Source of the DNA: Bacteroidota bacterium
GTDB taxonomy: Bacteria; Bacteroidota; Bacteroidia; Bacteroidales; GCA-2748055
NCBI GenBank assembly: GCA_024244665.1
Contig: JAAEOI010000690.1
Coordinates: 1-26,243 of the forward strand
Length of the DNA: 26,243 nucleotides
Direction of reading: 5' to 3'
The notes under the pieces are model-generated. The model worked only from the letters and a program-made list of their open reading frames with translations, made no database searches and was not told where the DNA came from. Below are positions 1 to 8,373 of the stretch, in pieces. The position numbers and the translations under genes are program-made. How positions within the stretch are numbered: the first letter of the stretch is position 1; each line of letters begins with the position of its first letter.

Positions 1-936
1 ATATATCCCGATCAGGTGGGTGTGAGAAAAATGGAACTGCATTACTCCAAGCCCGAACGTAAACACGACTGGGTTGAACAGATCGTTGTGCTGCCTCCTG
101 GCAAATATCCGGATGATGTGATCGGGAAAGAGGCTATCTCACTTGTGAACATGGATGGTGAGGTGCATAAATATTCATGGCATGAGGATATTAAAGTAGA
201 GATGCCCGAACCTAAAGGTGCAAATATGTCCTACGTCAATCTTAAATCTGAATACAAGCCCTTTTTTATTATCTCTCCTGATCCTGTTGAAACGGTGGAA
301 GGCACATGGGATTCCCCCTTCTTCAGAACCTATGCATCGCATATGGCTCAGGGTTACAGGCCGGATCCCGCCCCTTCTGTTTACGGTTGGTGGGACCACT
401 GGCCTGTAGCTCAGGTACCGGGAGACGGCAGATGGGTAACAACACCGGACCGACCAAGTCATTTTAATCTTACAACATTTGTACAGTGGAACGACCATGA
501 ATACACCGACCATACCCGGACAAGGATCATGCTGCAGGGAATGACCAACAAGAATGCTGATGAGCTGGTGCCACTGGCGAATTCCTGGCTCCATGCCCCT
601 GAGATGAAAATTCTCTCAGATGCATTCAGAGGTGGAACCTATGACCAGGCAGAACGGGCATACCTTGTTGAAAAAAGTGATCCTGGTAATCCGGCTCCTC
701 TTGAGTTAGAAGTAGAAGCTTCTAAAGGGTCACCCCTGCTGAACCCGGCCATCATTATAAAAAACTGGGGTAAACAAGTGGCCACGCTCTCCATAAATGG
801 AAAAAGTATACCCCAGGGCGAGGATTTCAGGCAGGGTATCCGAACAGGACCCCTTGGAGAAGATCTGATAATATGGATAAGAGCGGAGAGGGAAAAACCT
901 GTGAATATTTCTTTGGAACCAGCGAAAACCAGATAG
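1..936 (+). CDS. Secreted carbohydrate-locus protein of unknown function, C-terminal part (5' end outside window)
   Basis: The frame is open to the first base and reads IYPDQVGVRKMELHYSKPER, so this is the last ~310 residues of a longer protein. The GTG at 16 and ATG at 31 are internal codons, not starts. The visible part is rich in Trp, Tyr and Pro, with blocks such as YGWWDHWPVAQVPGDGRW (about residues 128-145) and FVQWNDHEYTDHTRTRIML (about 161-179). A beta-sandwich-like tail ends in LEPAKTR. From memory these blocks occur in large LamG-like proteins of Bacteroidota and Planctomycetes polysaccharide loci, usually annotated hypothetical; no activity is known to me. It may be the upstream gene of the Gfo/Idh/MocA group, with only the short stub at 996-1100 between them. 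It could also be an uncharacterised lyase or hydrolase module. Coding status is certain; function is not. Confidence 0.8.
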   Translation: MYPDQVGVRKMELHYSKPERKHDWVEQIVVLPPGKYPDDVIGKEAISLVNMDGEVHKYSWHEDIKVEMPEPKGANMSYVNLKSEYKPFFIISPDPVETVEGTWDSPFFRTYASHMAQGYRPDPAPSVYGWWDHWPVAQVPGDGRWVTTPDRPSHFNLTTFVQWNDHEYTDHTRTRIMLQGMTNKNADELVPLANSWLHAPEMKILSDAFRGGTYDQAERAYLVEKSDPGNPAPLELEVEASKGSPLLNPAIIIKNWGKQVATLSINGKSIPQGEDFRQGIRTGPLGEDLIIWIRAEREKPVNISLEPAKTR

Positions 937-995
937 TAATAGGGTACATGATTCACTAGGTCTCTCTGCCAAGGTTTACTAGAAAACTAAAAAGC

Positions 996-1100
996 ATGTT
1001 TCGATTATTGATCATTCTGCCCATCCTCATGGTGAACTGCCATGAAGATGAGATCGTTGTCGCAGACTTTGAAGGAAACAATTTTGGAAAGTGGGGCTAA
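996..1100 (+). pseudogene. 34-codon lipoprotein stub, probably the 5' remnant of a deleted secreted glycosidase gene
   Basis: The ATG at 996 opens a short frame with a lipoprotein signal peptide: MFRLL, a hydrophobic core, then the lipobox LMVNC with Cys15. It continues VVADFEGNNFGKWG and stops at TAA 1098-1100, 22 bp before the next gene. The string DFEG-x-x-[FY]-G-x-W is what I recall as the opening of the mature part of GH32-like or sialidase-fold secreted proteins, which run for hundreds more residues. The simplest reading is an in-place deletion that left only signal peptide and first strand. A genuine tiny lipoprotein cannot be excluded, because start, lipobox and stop are all intact. 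Confidence 0.4.
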
Positions 1101-1122
1101 CCCATAAACAGCATTACAAAAA

Positions 1123-2415
1123 ATGAAAAGAAGAGCATTCATTAGAAATTCAGGTATAGCAATTGCCGGAACATCTGTTATTCCTTTGGTTTCAGGATGC
1201 CAGGGGAAGCATCCCAATGATCTTATAAACATAGGGATGATTGGCACCGGCTTCCATGGAACTGGTTGGAATCTCAGGAATTATTTAAAGTATCCCGAGC
1301 TGTGCCGGGTTGTTGCTGTTTGCGATGTTAGCCTGCCAAGGGCGGAGAAAGCAAAAGATGTGGTCAATAATTCCTACGAATCAAAAGGCTGCAAAGTATA
1401 TCAGGATTTCCGGGAGCTATTGGAAGACAAATCCATTGATGCGGTTCAGATTTCAACACCCGATCACTGGCATGTCCCCATATCCATTATGGCAGCCTTA
1501 AAAGGGAAGCATGTTTGCTGCGAAAAACCTACCCTGACCATTGGCGAGGGTCGTTTGCTTTGCGACGTGATCAATAAAACAGGCGTGGTATATCAGGTTT
1601 CTGTCGAGGACCGGTTCGCAGCGGTCTACCACGAAATGGCTGAAATAGCTTTGAATGGGCGTTTGGGCGCACTCAAACATATCGATATTCAACTTCCGGT
1701 GAACCAGCTACCCACTGAACACCTTGAGGTGAGTGCTCCTCCACGAGATCTTGATTACGATTTATGGCTGGGTCCTGCACCGGAAATTCCGTTTATATTC
1801 TCCCGTACATTTTACCATTTCAGATGGAATTCAGCTTTTTCCGGCGGATTACTGACCGATTGGGGCGCCCACTTCTGCGATACAGCGCAGCTGGTCAGCG
1901 GAAATAATACCTCGGGGCCAACTGAAGTTTCACCTGTTGGTGAAACACTTTATTATGACGACGGCATTTTCAATACTGCGTATCAGTTTGAATTACATTA
2001 CAAGTATGCGAATAACATAAGCATGCGGGTGAAAAGCGGGGATGCTTCAATCCGGCTCGATGGTGATGAAGGGTGGGTGGAATCGACAGGCTGGAGAGGT
2101 AATTTGCTTGCAAGTAATGATAAAATCCTCGATTTAGCCGAAAAGAGGGTTGTTTTACCGACGAATACTGACGAACATCTCGACTTTCTTGAAAGCATTA
2201 AAGCCGGAAGAAAACCAATCTATACAGCCGAAACAGGGCATCGTCTGCACTCGCTGCTACATTGCGGAAATATCGCGTTAAAACTGAATCGAAAGTTGGA
2301 ATGGGATCTTCAAAATGAGCAGTTTATCAATGATCCTGAAGCTGAAAAATTCAAAAAAAGGGAGATGAGGGAGAAGTGGAGCTATGGCAAAATTTGCCCG
2401 GAATTCGAATATTAA
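1123..2415 (+). CDS. Exported Gfo/Idh/MocA family NAD(P)-dependent oxidoreductase (lipoprotein)
   Basis: The 430-residue protein opens with a Tat-like/lipoprotein leader (RRAFIRNSG, lipobox VSGC, Cys26). A Rossmann fold follows with the dinucleotide loop GMIGTGFHGTG at residues 38-48, then STPDHWH (111-117) and the family EKP signature at 134-136. The C-terminal Gfo/Idh/MocA domain carries DWGAHFCD at about 246-253. Family members oxidise or reduce sugar hydroxyls with tightly bound NAD; exported ones include GH109-type redox glycosidases and glycoside 3-oxidoreductases of the 3-keto-glycoside pathway. It is followed 29 bp later by an exported TIM-barrel isomerase-like gene, so the two probably act on the same sugar. 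The ATG at 1123 is chosen because the signal peptide starts there. Substrate is unknown. Confidence 0.9.
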   Translation: MKRRAFIRNSGIAIAGTSVIPLVSGCQGKHPNDLINIGMIGTGFHGTGWNLRNYLKYPELCRVVAVCDVSLPRAEKAKDVVNNSYESKGCKVYQDFRELLEDKSIDAVQISTPDHWHVPISIMAALKGKHVCCEKPTLTIGEGRLLCDVINKTGVVYQVSVEDRFAAVYHEMAEIALNGRLGALKHIDIQLPVNQLPTEHLEVSAPPRDLDYDLWLGPAPEIPFIFSRTFYHFRWNSAFSGGLLTDWGAHFCDTAQLVSGNNTSGPTEVSPVGETLYYDDGIFNTAYQFELHYKYANNISMRVKSGDASIRLDGDEGWVESTGWRGNLLASNDKILDLAEKRVVLPTNTDEHLDFLESIKAGRKPIYTAETGHRLHSLLHCGNIALKLNRKLEWDLQNEQFINDPEAEKFKKREMREKWSYGKICPEFEY

Positions 2416-2444
2416 TATACACCATGGATTTAAAATTCAGATCA

Positions 2445-3356
2445 ATGAAAGCAAAACTGTTTCGATTCGTAATTGCGGGTATCGCAATGGCTATACTTCC
2501 AATGTGTACACTTCAAATGTGTGCACAGAAGAAATTGAACAACACTTTTTACTGCCAGAATACCCTGCAGGGATTCGATAATTATCCGCAATCAGCCATA
2601 CAGAAGGCTGAACTAATCAAAACAATAGGTTTTTCCGGATTGGAAGGATTTGGATATAACGACTTCTTTGAACTTCAAACAGCCCTTGAGAAGAATGGGC
2701 TTGCTATGCCCGTAAACTATGTGAGGCTAAATTTTGAAGCTGAAAAAAAACTGGAAGAGAATTCAGCCCGTGAAATTAAGGAGATGATTAAATCATCACC
2801 GGAAGGATCGGTCATCTATTTTTATCTTGTCAACGAGAGTTTTCAAGATGATAAGGAATCCGGGGATAAGGTGATTGTGGAAATACTGCGCGAACTCGCT
2901 GATTATTCTGCTCCTTTCGGTGTGAAGTTATGTGTATATCCCCATATCAACATGTACTGCGAAACTGTGGCTCATAGCGTAAAACTGGCCAAAATGGTTG
3001 ACCGGAAAAATTATGGTGCTGCTATGAACCTGTGTCATCTTCTTAAGGTGGAAGGATCGGAAGGAATCGATATGAAAATTAAAGAGTTTACACCCTATCT
3101 GTTTGCAGTAAATATATGCGGGGCCGACGATGGAGATACAAAACAATTTGGATGGGACCGCCTGATACAACCTTTAGGTCAGGGATCCTTCGACACCTAT
3201 GAATTTGTAAAATCACTAAGGGACAATGGTTACCTGGGGCCCATAGGTTTACAATGTTATAACCTTACAGGCGATGCTCTTAAAACCTTAACCCAGTCCA
3301 TGAAAACATGGGAGGCTTTCAAAGAGCAATACGCAGCAAGTGGCCGTAAGAAATAA
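2445..3356 (+). CDS. Exported sugar phosphate isomerase/epimerase-like TIM-barrel protein (AP2 family)
   Basis: From ATG 2445 the protein is 303 residues with a signal peptide whose likely cleavage is after LQMCA before QKK. ATG 2424 and an ATG at 2376 overlapping the previous gene are in frame, but only add residues ahead of the signal peptide. The body matches the xylose-isomerase-like/AP endonuclease 2 TIM barrel: GFSGLEGFG early, VYPHINMYCET, AMNLCHLLKVEG, LGQGSFD and GPIGLQCYNL near the end. Positions that usually hold metal-binding acids differ: Asn195 in NLCH (often Asp) and Gln270 in GLQCY (often Glu). I recall GLQCY as typical of a secreted subgroup found with Gfo/Idh/MocA proteins, where members act as 3-keto-sugar eliminases or epimerases. 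A phosphate-sugar substrate is unlikely for an exported protein. Confidence 0.8.
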   Translation: MKAKLFRFVIAGIAMAILPMCTLQMCAQKKLNNTFYCQNTLQGFDNYPQSAIQKAELIKTIGFSGLEGFGYNDFFELQTALEKNGLAMPVNYVRLNFEAEKKLEENSAREIKEMIKSSPEGSVIYFYLVNESFQDDKESGDKVIVEILRELADYSAPFGVKLCVYPHINMYCETVAHSVKLAKMVDRKNYGAAMNLCHLLKVEGSEGIDMKIKEFTPYLFAVNICGADDGDTKQFGWDRLIQPLGQGSFDTYEFVKSLRDNGYLGPIGLQCYNLTGDALKTLTQSMKTWEAFKEQYAASGRKK

Positions 3357-3424
3357 GCTATCCCTATTATGAACCTGATGCCCATCGGGAACATAGTTAT
3401 CCGGATCCGCATTTAATGGAATAA
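3350..3424 (+). other. Possible C-terminal coding remnant in the convergent intergenic gap
   Basis: Just past the isomerase stop, another frame reads SYPYYEPDAHREHSYPDP and then HLME before TAA 3422-3424. Its composition (paired Tyr, Pro, His, acids) looks like the tail of a secreted enzyme rather than random intergenic sequence. There is no start codon before it. It may be the 3' end of a deleted gene, or chance. The remainder of the 182-bp gap before the convergent sulfatase holds AT-rich sequence with no clear terminator. Confidence 0.2.
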
Positions 3425-3538
3425 TATGGTAATTAACCCGGGTTATTTTACATAGCATACCCTTCTAAAACCAAACATATTTTTGCTAGAAAATTGCTTA
3501 ATAATAGTTCGGATTGAAATTTTGTATTTAGTTTAATT

Positions 3539-5029
3539 TCAGAACGTTCCACAGGCTGAAGCCTTAATAATCCTATTTTCAGTCCAATGGTCGCGATACC
3601 AGGTGCAGGGCATAAACTGATCATTTAGCTCATCCATCTTATCTGTCATCTGACTCCTTAATTCTATTAGCTTTTCTGAGTACTCTTGATTATCCACAAG
3701 ATTAACCGCCTGCAAAGGATCATTCAAGTTGTCAAAAAGCAGTTCTTTACCATCTATGAGGTACCTTGCATAGGTGTACTGCTTATCACGCACTGCTCTC
3801 CACTCATATCCGTCCAGCCAGAGATAGGTATGTCCCATCCCCTGCATGAATGCATATTCGGGTTCACTGCCTTCGCCAGTTATAACAAGTTCGCTCATAT
3901 CCATTCCTTCTGCCTCCCCCGGGACTTCCAGTCCCATCATGCCCAAAAGTGTTGGCATAATATCAGGGGTATTCAGGCAGGCATCAAGGCTTCTGCCCGA
4001 TTTGATCTTTTTCGGCCAGCGAATGATAAATGGGATTCTCGCGGCTTTGTCATAAAAGGTCATTTTATAGACACGGCTGTTTTCTCCAAACATCTCCCCG
4101 TGATCGGAAGTGAAAACCAGAATGGTATTATCGGCCAGACCCTGTTCTTCCAGTGCTGCCGTAAGCCGGCCCATATATGTATCCAGTGCTGTATTCATTG
4201 CATAATAGACCCGTTTGAATTCAGGCATCCTGGGCTTCCAGTAATCCAGCCACTTCACAGAATCCCTGTTTCTGTCCATGTATTGATCAGGGTAATCACT
4301 CATTGTTTCAGGCAGCGGAAACTCTACATCTTTGAACATATTGTAATACTCCTCCGGAACATTCTCTTTAACCCAGGGGTCGTGAGGTATCCCTACAGAA
4401 AGGAAAAGTGCAAACGGGGTATCCTTCCCGGCATTCTCCCTGAGAAAATCAATGGCCATGTCAAACTGGGACTCCGGTTCAAATACCCCCTCACCATAAT
4501 ATATCTTCTCCGGCTCATCCTCATAATAGTATGAGTTATAATTATTATGATGAAACCCATATGATTTCCACACACCATCAAAACCAAGTCGGCCCGGACC
4601 CGGAGGGCAAAAAGAGTTTATATCATCGTGATGACCTCCTGCTGCTGCGCCCCATAAATGCCACTTTCCTATATACCCGGTTTCATATCCACCCTCCTGA
4701 AGCACATGGGCAATGGCCTTATGGTTGGGATTCATCCTTATTTCATTCACCACCATTCCCGTACTGCTTGAATACTTACCCGTAAACAGAGAGGCCCGGT
4801 ATGGAGCACAAACGGGCGATACAGAAACACTATTGGAGAAATGGACACCTTCCGAGGCCAGTTTATCTATATGGGGAGTGATGGCCCTTGTATCACCCAT
4901 ATAGCCAAGAACATCATAGCGCAGCTGATCTGCAAACACATAAACAAGATTGGGTGGCTGAATATCAGGCTTACAACCCTGAAAAAGCACAACAGATAGA
5001 ACTGCGATAATGGCAATTGATGCTCTCAT
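3539..5029 (-). CDS. Secreted S1-family sulfatase (lipoprotein), CAPYR type
   Basis: The 496-residue protein hydrolyses sulfate esters, presumably on a polysaccharide. A lipoprotein leader ends in LFQGC (Cys19). The alkaline-phosphatase-like sulfatase domain carries the first metal motif FADQLRYD (Asp34), the maturation signature C-A-P-Y-R-A-S-L-F-T-G (Cys74, Pro76, Arg78), GKWH at 121-124, and SDHG (308-311) as the second metal site. Cys74 must be converted to formylglycine; the C-x-P-x-R core needed for this is intact. Having ADQ instead of DD at the first metal site is common in some S1 subfamilies. It lies 11 bp downstream of the other minus-strand sulfatase, so the two are one operon. 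Substrate position cannot be read from sequence. Confidence 0.93.
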   Translation of the reverse strand: MRASIAIIAVLSVVLFQGCKPDIQPPNLVYVFADQLRYDVLGYMGDTRAITPHIDKLASEGVHFSNSVSVSPVCAPYRASLFTGKYSSSTGMVVNEIRMNPNHKAIAHVLQEGGYETGYIGKWHLWGAAAGGHHDDINSFCPPGPGRLGFDGVWKSYGFHHNNYNSYYYEDEPEKIYYGEGVFEPESQFDMAIDFLRENAGKDTPFALFLSVGIPHDPWVKENVPEEYYNMFKDVEFPLPETMSDYPDQYMDRNRDSVKWLDYWKPRMPEFKRVYYAMNTALDTYMGRLTAALEEQGLADNTILVFTSDHGEMFGENSRVYKMTFYDKAARIPFIIRWPKKIKSGRSLDACLNTPDIMPTLLGMMGLEVPGEAEGMDMSELVITGEGSEPEYAFMQGMGHTYLWLDGYEWRAVRDKQYTYARYLIDGKELLFDNLNDPLQAVNLVDNQEYSEKLIELRSQMTDKMDELNDQFMPCTWYRDHWTENRIIKASACGTF

Positions 5030-5040
5030 TTTTATCAGTG

Positions 5041-6687
5041 CTAATATAAAATGGCTCCTTTGGATAGTAAATGCTCCATATAAAGATCTCTGGTCCAGCC
5101 AGTCTCCTCAAAAAAAGCTCTATAATCTTTGTTGTCGAACAGGTAGAGTGGTATCCGCTGGCCAGGTTGAATATAATGATCATTATAGACACCCCTGTGA
5201 GCAGGATGGTCACCATTGAACTTTCTTATTCCCATGAAACGCGGATAACTCTCCCAGATATCACCCTCCCCCACAAGTCGTGGGTCTTCATTATCCACAA
5301 GTTGCCGCTTTAACTTTCGAAACAGACTGTCGAATACATGCTCATATTCCTGAATTCCCGCCAGATTATGCAAAGCAAAAGGGTCGCTGTTCATATCATA
5401 TAACTCGAATTCCGGTCGCAAACCAAAGGCATCCTCATACATCTTTTTGGTCCGCTGATTCAAATCTTTCTGAATAAGGATCTCATCCTTTACAACAATT
5501 GCTTCTGATTCATGGAGACGATCACCAACTGGAAACCTGTCGGGCTTCATATTCCAGATAAGCTGGTAACGATCTGTCCGTATGGTCCTCACGGGATAAC
5601 CAATATTATCCGCACGTGCAGAAGTCGCCCTCTCCCTGCCATAAAAGAGGGCCTTGCGAAAAGGCTTTCTTCTGGCCGGATCGGGATGAAGCAACAGCTC
5701 CAAAAAGCTCTTGCCTTCAATTTCATCGCTTATTGGCAAATCTGCTGCATCCAGCAGCGTGGGTGCAAAATCGATGTGACTGATCAGGTCATTAATCTCA
5801 TCACCCGCCGGAACGATGTCACCCCACCGTATGGCCATTGGAACGAGAACCCCCGCCTCATAAGCATTTCCCTTGGCTCTGGGGAAAGGCATGCCATTAT
5901 CGGATGTGACAATTATTATAGTATGATCCAGTTCACCCATCTCTTCCAGAATGCCGATCATTTTCACAAGATTACTGTCAAAACGTTCGATTCTCACTGC
6001 ATAATCCAGGAAATCTGAGCGCACAGATTCAGTATCGGGCAGATAGGGAGGTACATCTACATCTTCCAACCGCTTTCCACGGATGAGACCCTGACCTGGT
6101 TCATAAGGCCGGTGAGGATCATATGTTCCAAACCAGAAAAAGAATGGCTTTTCATGATCCCGTTCATCCAGGAAGGCCTGGAATTCCTTCCAGTATTCGG
6201 ACTGGTCCTCTGCATTATAATATGTACCGATCAGGTTCTTGTTCTTCACTCTGTTTGTTTTGTCAATCATTCCAGGCGACCAGGTCTTCCCGGTAGACCC
6301 CACATCATATCCTCCTTCAATAAAGCGGTCTGTAAAAACCTCGAGATGAGCGGGGAAAAGACTGGCATGGGTACCTGCCTCCTCATTTTGCCATAAATAT
6401 CTACCTGTCAGGATACTTGCCCTATTTGGAGAACATTGTGGTGCAGCGCAGTAGACTTTATTAAAAATCAATCCTTCATCAGCGACGCGGTCAAATCCCG
6501 GGGTCTCAACAAAACCAGCACCATAGGCACTGGCATGCGGAAAGCCCTGATCATCAGATATGGCAAAAAGGATATTAGGATGCCTCCGATCTTCATGCTT
6601 AGCAGTGCAAGAAGAGAATAGCATACAGATGATCACACAGATCAGGGACCTTTCACTGAACAATCCAAGTTTCATTTTTACAGTCAT
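5041..6687 (-). CDS. Secreted S1-family sulfatase (lipoprotein), CSPNR type, N-sulfoglucosamine sulfohydrolase-like
   Basis: The 548-residue protein starts at ATG 6687 (an in-frame ATG at 6675 is equally possible) with a lipobox FSSC, Cys27. The sulfatase domain shows ISDDQGFPHASAYG (Asp45, Asp46), the maturation motif QCSPNRASILTGRY (Cys85, Pro87, Arg89), GYDVGSTGKTW in the place where most relatives have GKWH, FFFWFGTYDPHRPY, and SDNG at 262-265. The pattern SDDQGFPHASAYG plus CSPNRASILTGRY resembles the sulfamidase (heparan N-sulfatase-like) branch. In environmental Bacteroidota that branch also acts on algal sulfate esters, so the substrate is open. It is the first gene of the minus-strand sulfatase pair. 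Its 5' end faces the plus-strand sulfatase across a 97-bp divergent region. Confidence 0.93.
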   Translation of the reverse strand: MTVKMKLGLFSERSLICVIICMLFSSCTAKHEDRRHPNILFAISDDQGFPHASAYGAGFVETPGFDRVADEGLIFNKVYCAAPQCSPNRASILTGRYLWQNEEAGTHASLFPAHLEVFTDRFIEGGYDVGSTGKTWSPGMIDKTNRVKNKNLIGTYYNAEDQSEYWKEFQAFLDERDHEKPFFFWFGTYDPHRPYEPGQGLIRGKRLEDVDVPPYLPDTESVRSDFLDYAVRIERFDSNLVKMIGILEEMGELDHTIIIVTSDNGMPFPRAKGNAYEAGVLVPMAIRWGDIVPAGDEINDLISHIDFAPTLLDAADLPISDEIEGKSFLELLLHPDPARRKPFRKALFYGRERATSARADNIGYPVRTIRTDRYQLIWNMKPDRFPVGDRLHESEAIVVKDEILIQKDLNQRTKKMYEDAFGLRPEFELYDMNSDPFALHNLAGIQEYEHVFDSLFRKLKRQLVDNEDPRLVGEGDIWESYPRFMGIRKFNGDHPAHRGVYNDHYIQPGQRIPLYLFDNKDYRAFFEETGWTRDLYMEHLLSKGAILY

Positions 6688-6747
6688 AAAATTAATATAT
6701 GGCCCCTCTAATAATCAGTTCTGGCGTCTTAAAATTAAAACAATACC

Positions 6748-6755
6748 TATATTTG
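6748..6755 (+). promoter_or_regulatory. Bacteroidota-type -7 promoter element for the plus-strand sulfatase
   Basis: TATATTTG matches the TAnnTTTG consensus exactly, 29 bp before the ATG at 6785, in an AT-rich divergent gap. A convincing -33 TTTG was not found, and no equally good element was seen for the divergent minus-strand sulfatase. Confidence 0.5.
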
Positions 6756-6784
6756 TAAGCAACAAATTCTAAATTATTTTTTTA

Positions 6785-8344
6785 ATGAAACTTAAGCAGA
6801 TCATTCTGTGGGTATCCATCATTACCCTGATGACGGTAAACTCATGCACTTTAATCGGTAATAGAGACGCAAAAGTGCCCCCTAACATCATTTTCATCAT
6901 GACAGATGATCATGGTTATCAGGCACTCAGTTGCTATAATGACGCATTGATTAAAACCCCGAATCTGGACAGGATTTCAAATGATGGGGTCCTGTTTTCA
7001 CGAGGTTTCGTTTCGAACTCCATCTGCTCTCCTAGCAGAGCTGTTCTGTTAACCGGAAAATTCTCACATGAAAACGGTCAACGAAACAACGGACAGCAAT
7101 TTGACGGAAGTCAGGTGACCTTTCCCAAATTATTACAGGAGGCAGGATATGAAACTGCGATGATCGGGAAATGGCATCTGGGCAGTGATCCAACCGGTTT
7201 TGATTACTGGGACATTTTACCTGGACAGGGCGACTATTACAATCCTGATTTCAACAAAATGGGTGAAACCAGACGTGTTGAAGGATATGTAAGTAATCTG
7301 ATCACGGATGCGGCATTGGAATGGCTTGAAAACAGGCCGACAGACAAACCATTCTGTATGCTTGTGCACCACAAAGCTCCTCACCGTTGCTGGATGCCGG
7401 ACACCACACATCTTTATCTCTATAATGATGTGAAATTTCCCGTTCCGGATAATTTCTTTGACTCTTATGAGGGTCGAGAAGCAGCTGCAGCCCAGCGCAT
7501 GCATATGAAAGATTTCTGCCCGGTAAACGACCTCAAAATGCTTGATAAGGAGGGAGAAATAGAAGGTACTTTGAGGAAATATTTTGAGCGCCAGGTAGCA
7601 AGGATGAATGAATCTCAGCGGACGGCATGGGACAAGGCATATGCTCCTGAAATTGCTGAATATAAAAAGGCTAAACTGGAAGGCAAAGAGTTGCTGGAAT
7701 GGAATTATCAGCGATACCTCGAAGACTACTTACGATGTATTACATCAGTTGATGAGAACACCGGACGATTACTGGACTATCTTGATGAACATAAACTGAC
7801 CCAAAATACTCTTGTTGTATATACCTCCGATCAGGGTTTTTACCTGGGAGAGCACGGATGGTTCGATAAACGCTTTATGTATGAAGAGTCTTTCAGGATG
7901 CCGCTGATGATGCGCTTACCTTCACGAATAAAGAAGGGAAAAATTGATCAGCTTGTGCAAAATATTGATTTCGCACCCACATTTCTTGATCTTGCAGGCC
8001 TTACAATCCCGAACGAGATGCAGGGTGAATCCCTTCTCCCGATTTTGGAAGATAAAAATCCGGATGACTGGAGAAAGTCAATTTATTATCATTATTATGA
8101 ATACCCGGGGCCTCATTCTGTAAAAAGACATTATGGCATAAGAACTGAAAGGTATAAGTTGATTCACTTCTACAACGATATCGACCAGTGGGAATTATAT
8201 GACCTTAAGCAGGATCCTTCAGAGGTCAATAATCTGTTTGGTCAGAAGGCATATGAAGAACTGACCGGGGACCTCTTTATACAATTGATTGCTTTGCAGA
8301 AACAATATAATGATACGACAGCAATAAATGTTCAAATAAGATAG
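6785..8344 (+). CDS. Secreted S1-family sulfatase (lipoprotein), CSPSR type, N-acetylglucosamine-6-sulfatase-like
   Basis: The 519-residue lipoprotein (lipobox VNSC, Cys21) has the full S1 layout: FIMTDDHGYQALSCY (Asp41, Asp42), the maturation motif ICSPSRAVLLTGKFSHENG (Cys81, Pro83, Arg85), IGKWHLGSDPTGFDYW (GKWH 128-131), HHKAPHRCW, and SDQGFYLGEHGWFDKRFMYEES from Ser348. This arrangement, including LGEHGWFDKRFMYEESFR, is typical of the GlcNAc-6-sulfatase/arylsulfatase branch often met in marine polysaccharide loci. A charged insertion at about residues 225-310 is also usual for this branch. The start follows a good TATATTTG promoter. The barrel-less SusC-like gene lies 29 bp downstream and is probably co-transcribed. 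Confidence 0.93.
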   Translation: MKLKQIILWVSIITLMTVNSCTLIGNRDAKVPPNIIFIMTDDHGYQALSCYNDALIKTPNLDRISNDGVLFSRGFVSNSICSPSRAVLLTGKFSHENGQRNNGQQFDGSQVTFPKLLQEAGYETAMIGKWHLGSDPTGFDYWDILPGQGDYYNPDFNKMGETRRVEGYVSNLITDAALEWLENRPTDKPFCMLVHHKAPHRCWMPDTTHLYLYNDVKFPVPDNFFDSYEGREAAAAQRMHMKDFCPVNDLKMLDKEGEIEGTLRKYFERQVARMNESQRTAWDKAYAPEIAEYKKAKLEGKELLEWNYQRYLEDYLRCITSVDENTGRLLDYLDEHKLTQNTLVVYTSDQGFYLGEHGWFDKRFMYEESFRMPLMMRLPSRIKKGKIDQLVQNIDFAPTFLDLAGLTIPNEMQGESLLPILEDKNPDDWRKSIYYHYYEYPGPHSVKRHYGIRTERYKLIHFYNDIDQWELYDLKQDPSEVNNLFGQKAYEELTGDLFIQLIALQKQYNDTTAINVQIR

Positions 8345-8373
8345 TTTTACTAAGCACAAATATTAATCCTACA

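Noticed and set aside
3434..3445. TAACCCGGGTTA palindrome as a terminator between convergent genes
   Set aside because: There is no loop, so a hairpin would have only about 4 pairs; it is followed by only a short T-run (3446-3449).
3686..4534. Long plus-strand open frame (282 codons) opposite the sulfatase
   Set aside because: It is antisense to a sulfatase with all catalytic motifs, is rich in His, Ile and Cys, has no domain pattern, and is a codon-bias shadow.
5512..6018. Plus-strand open frame of 168 codons opposite the CSPNR sulfatase
   Set aside because: Shadow of the real minus-strand gene, with no family motif.
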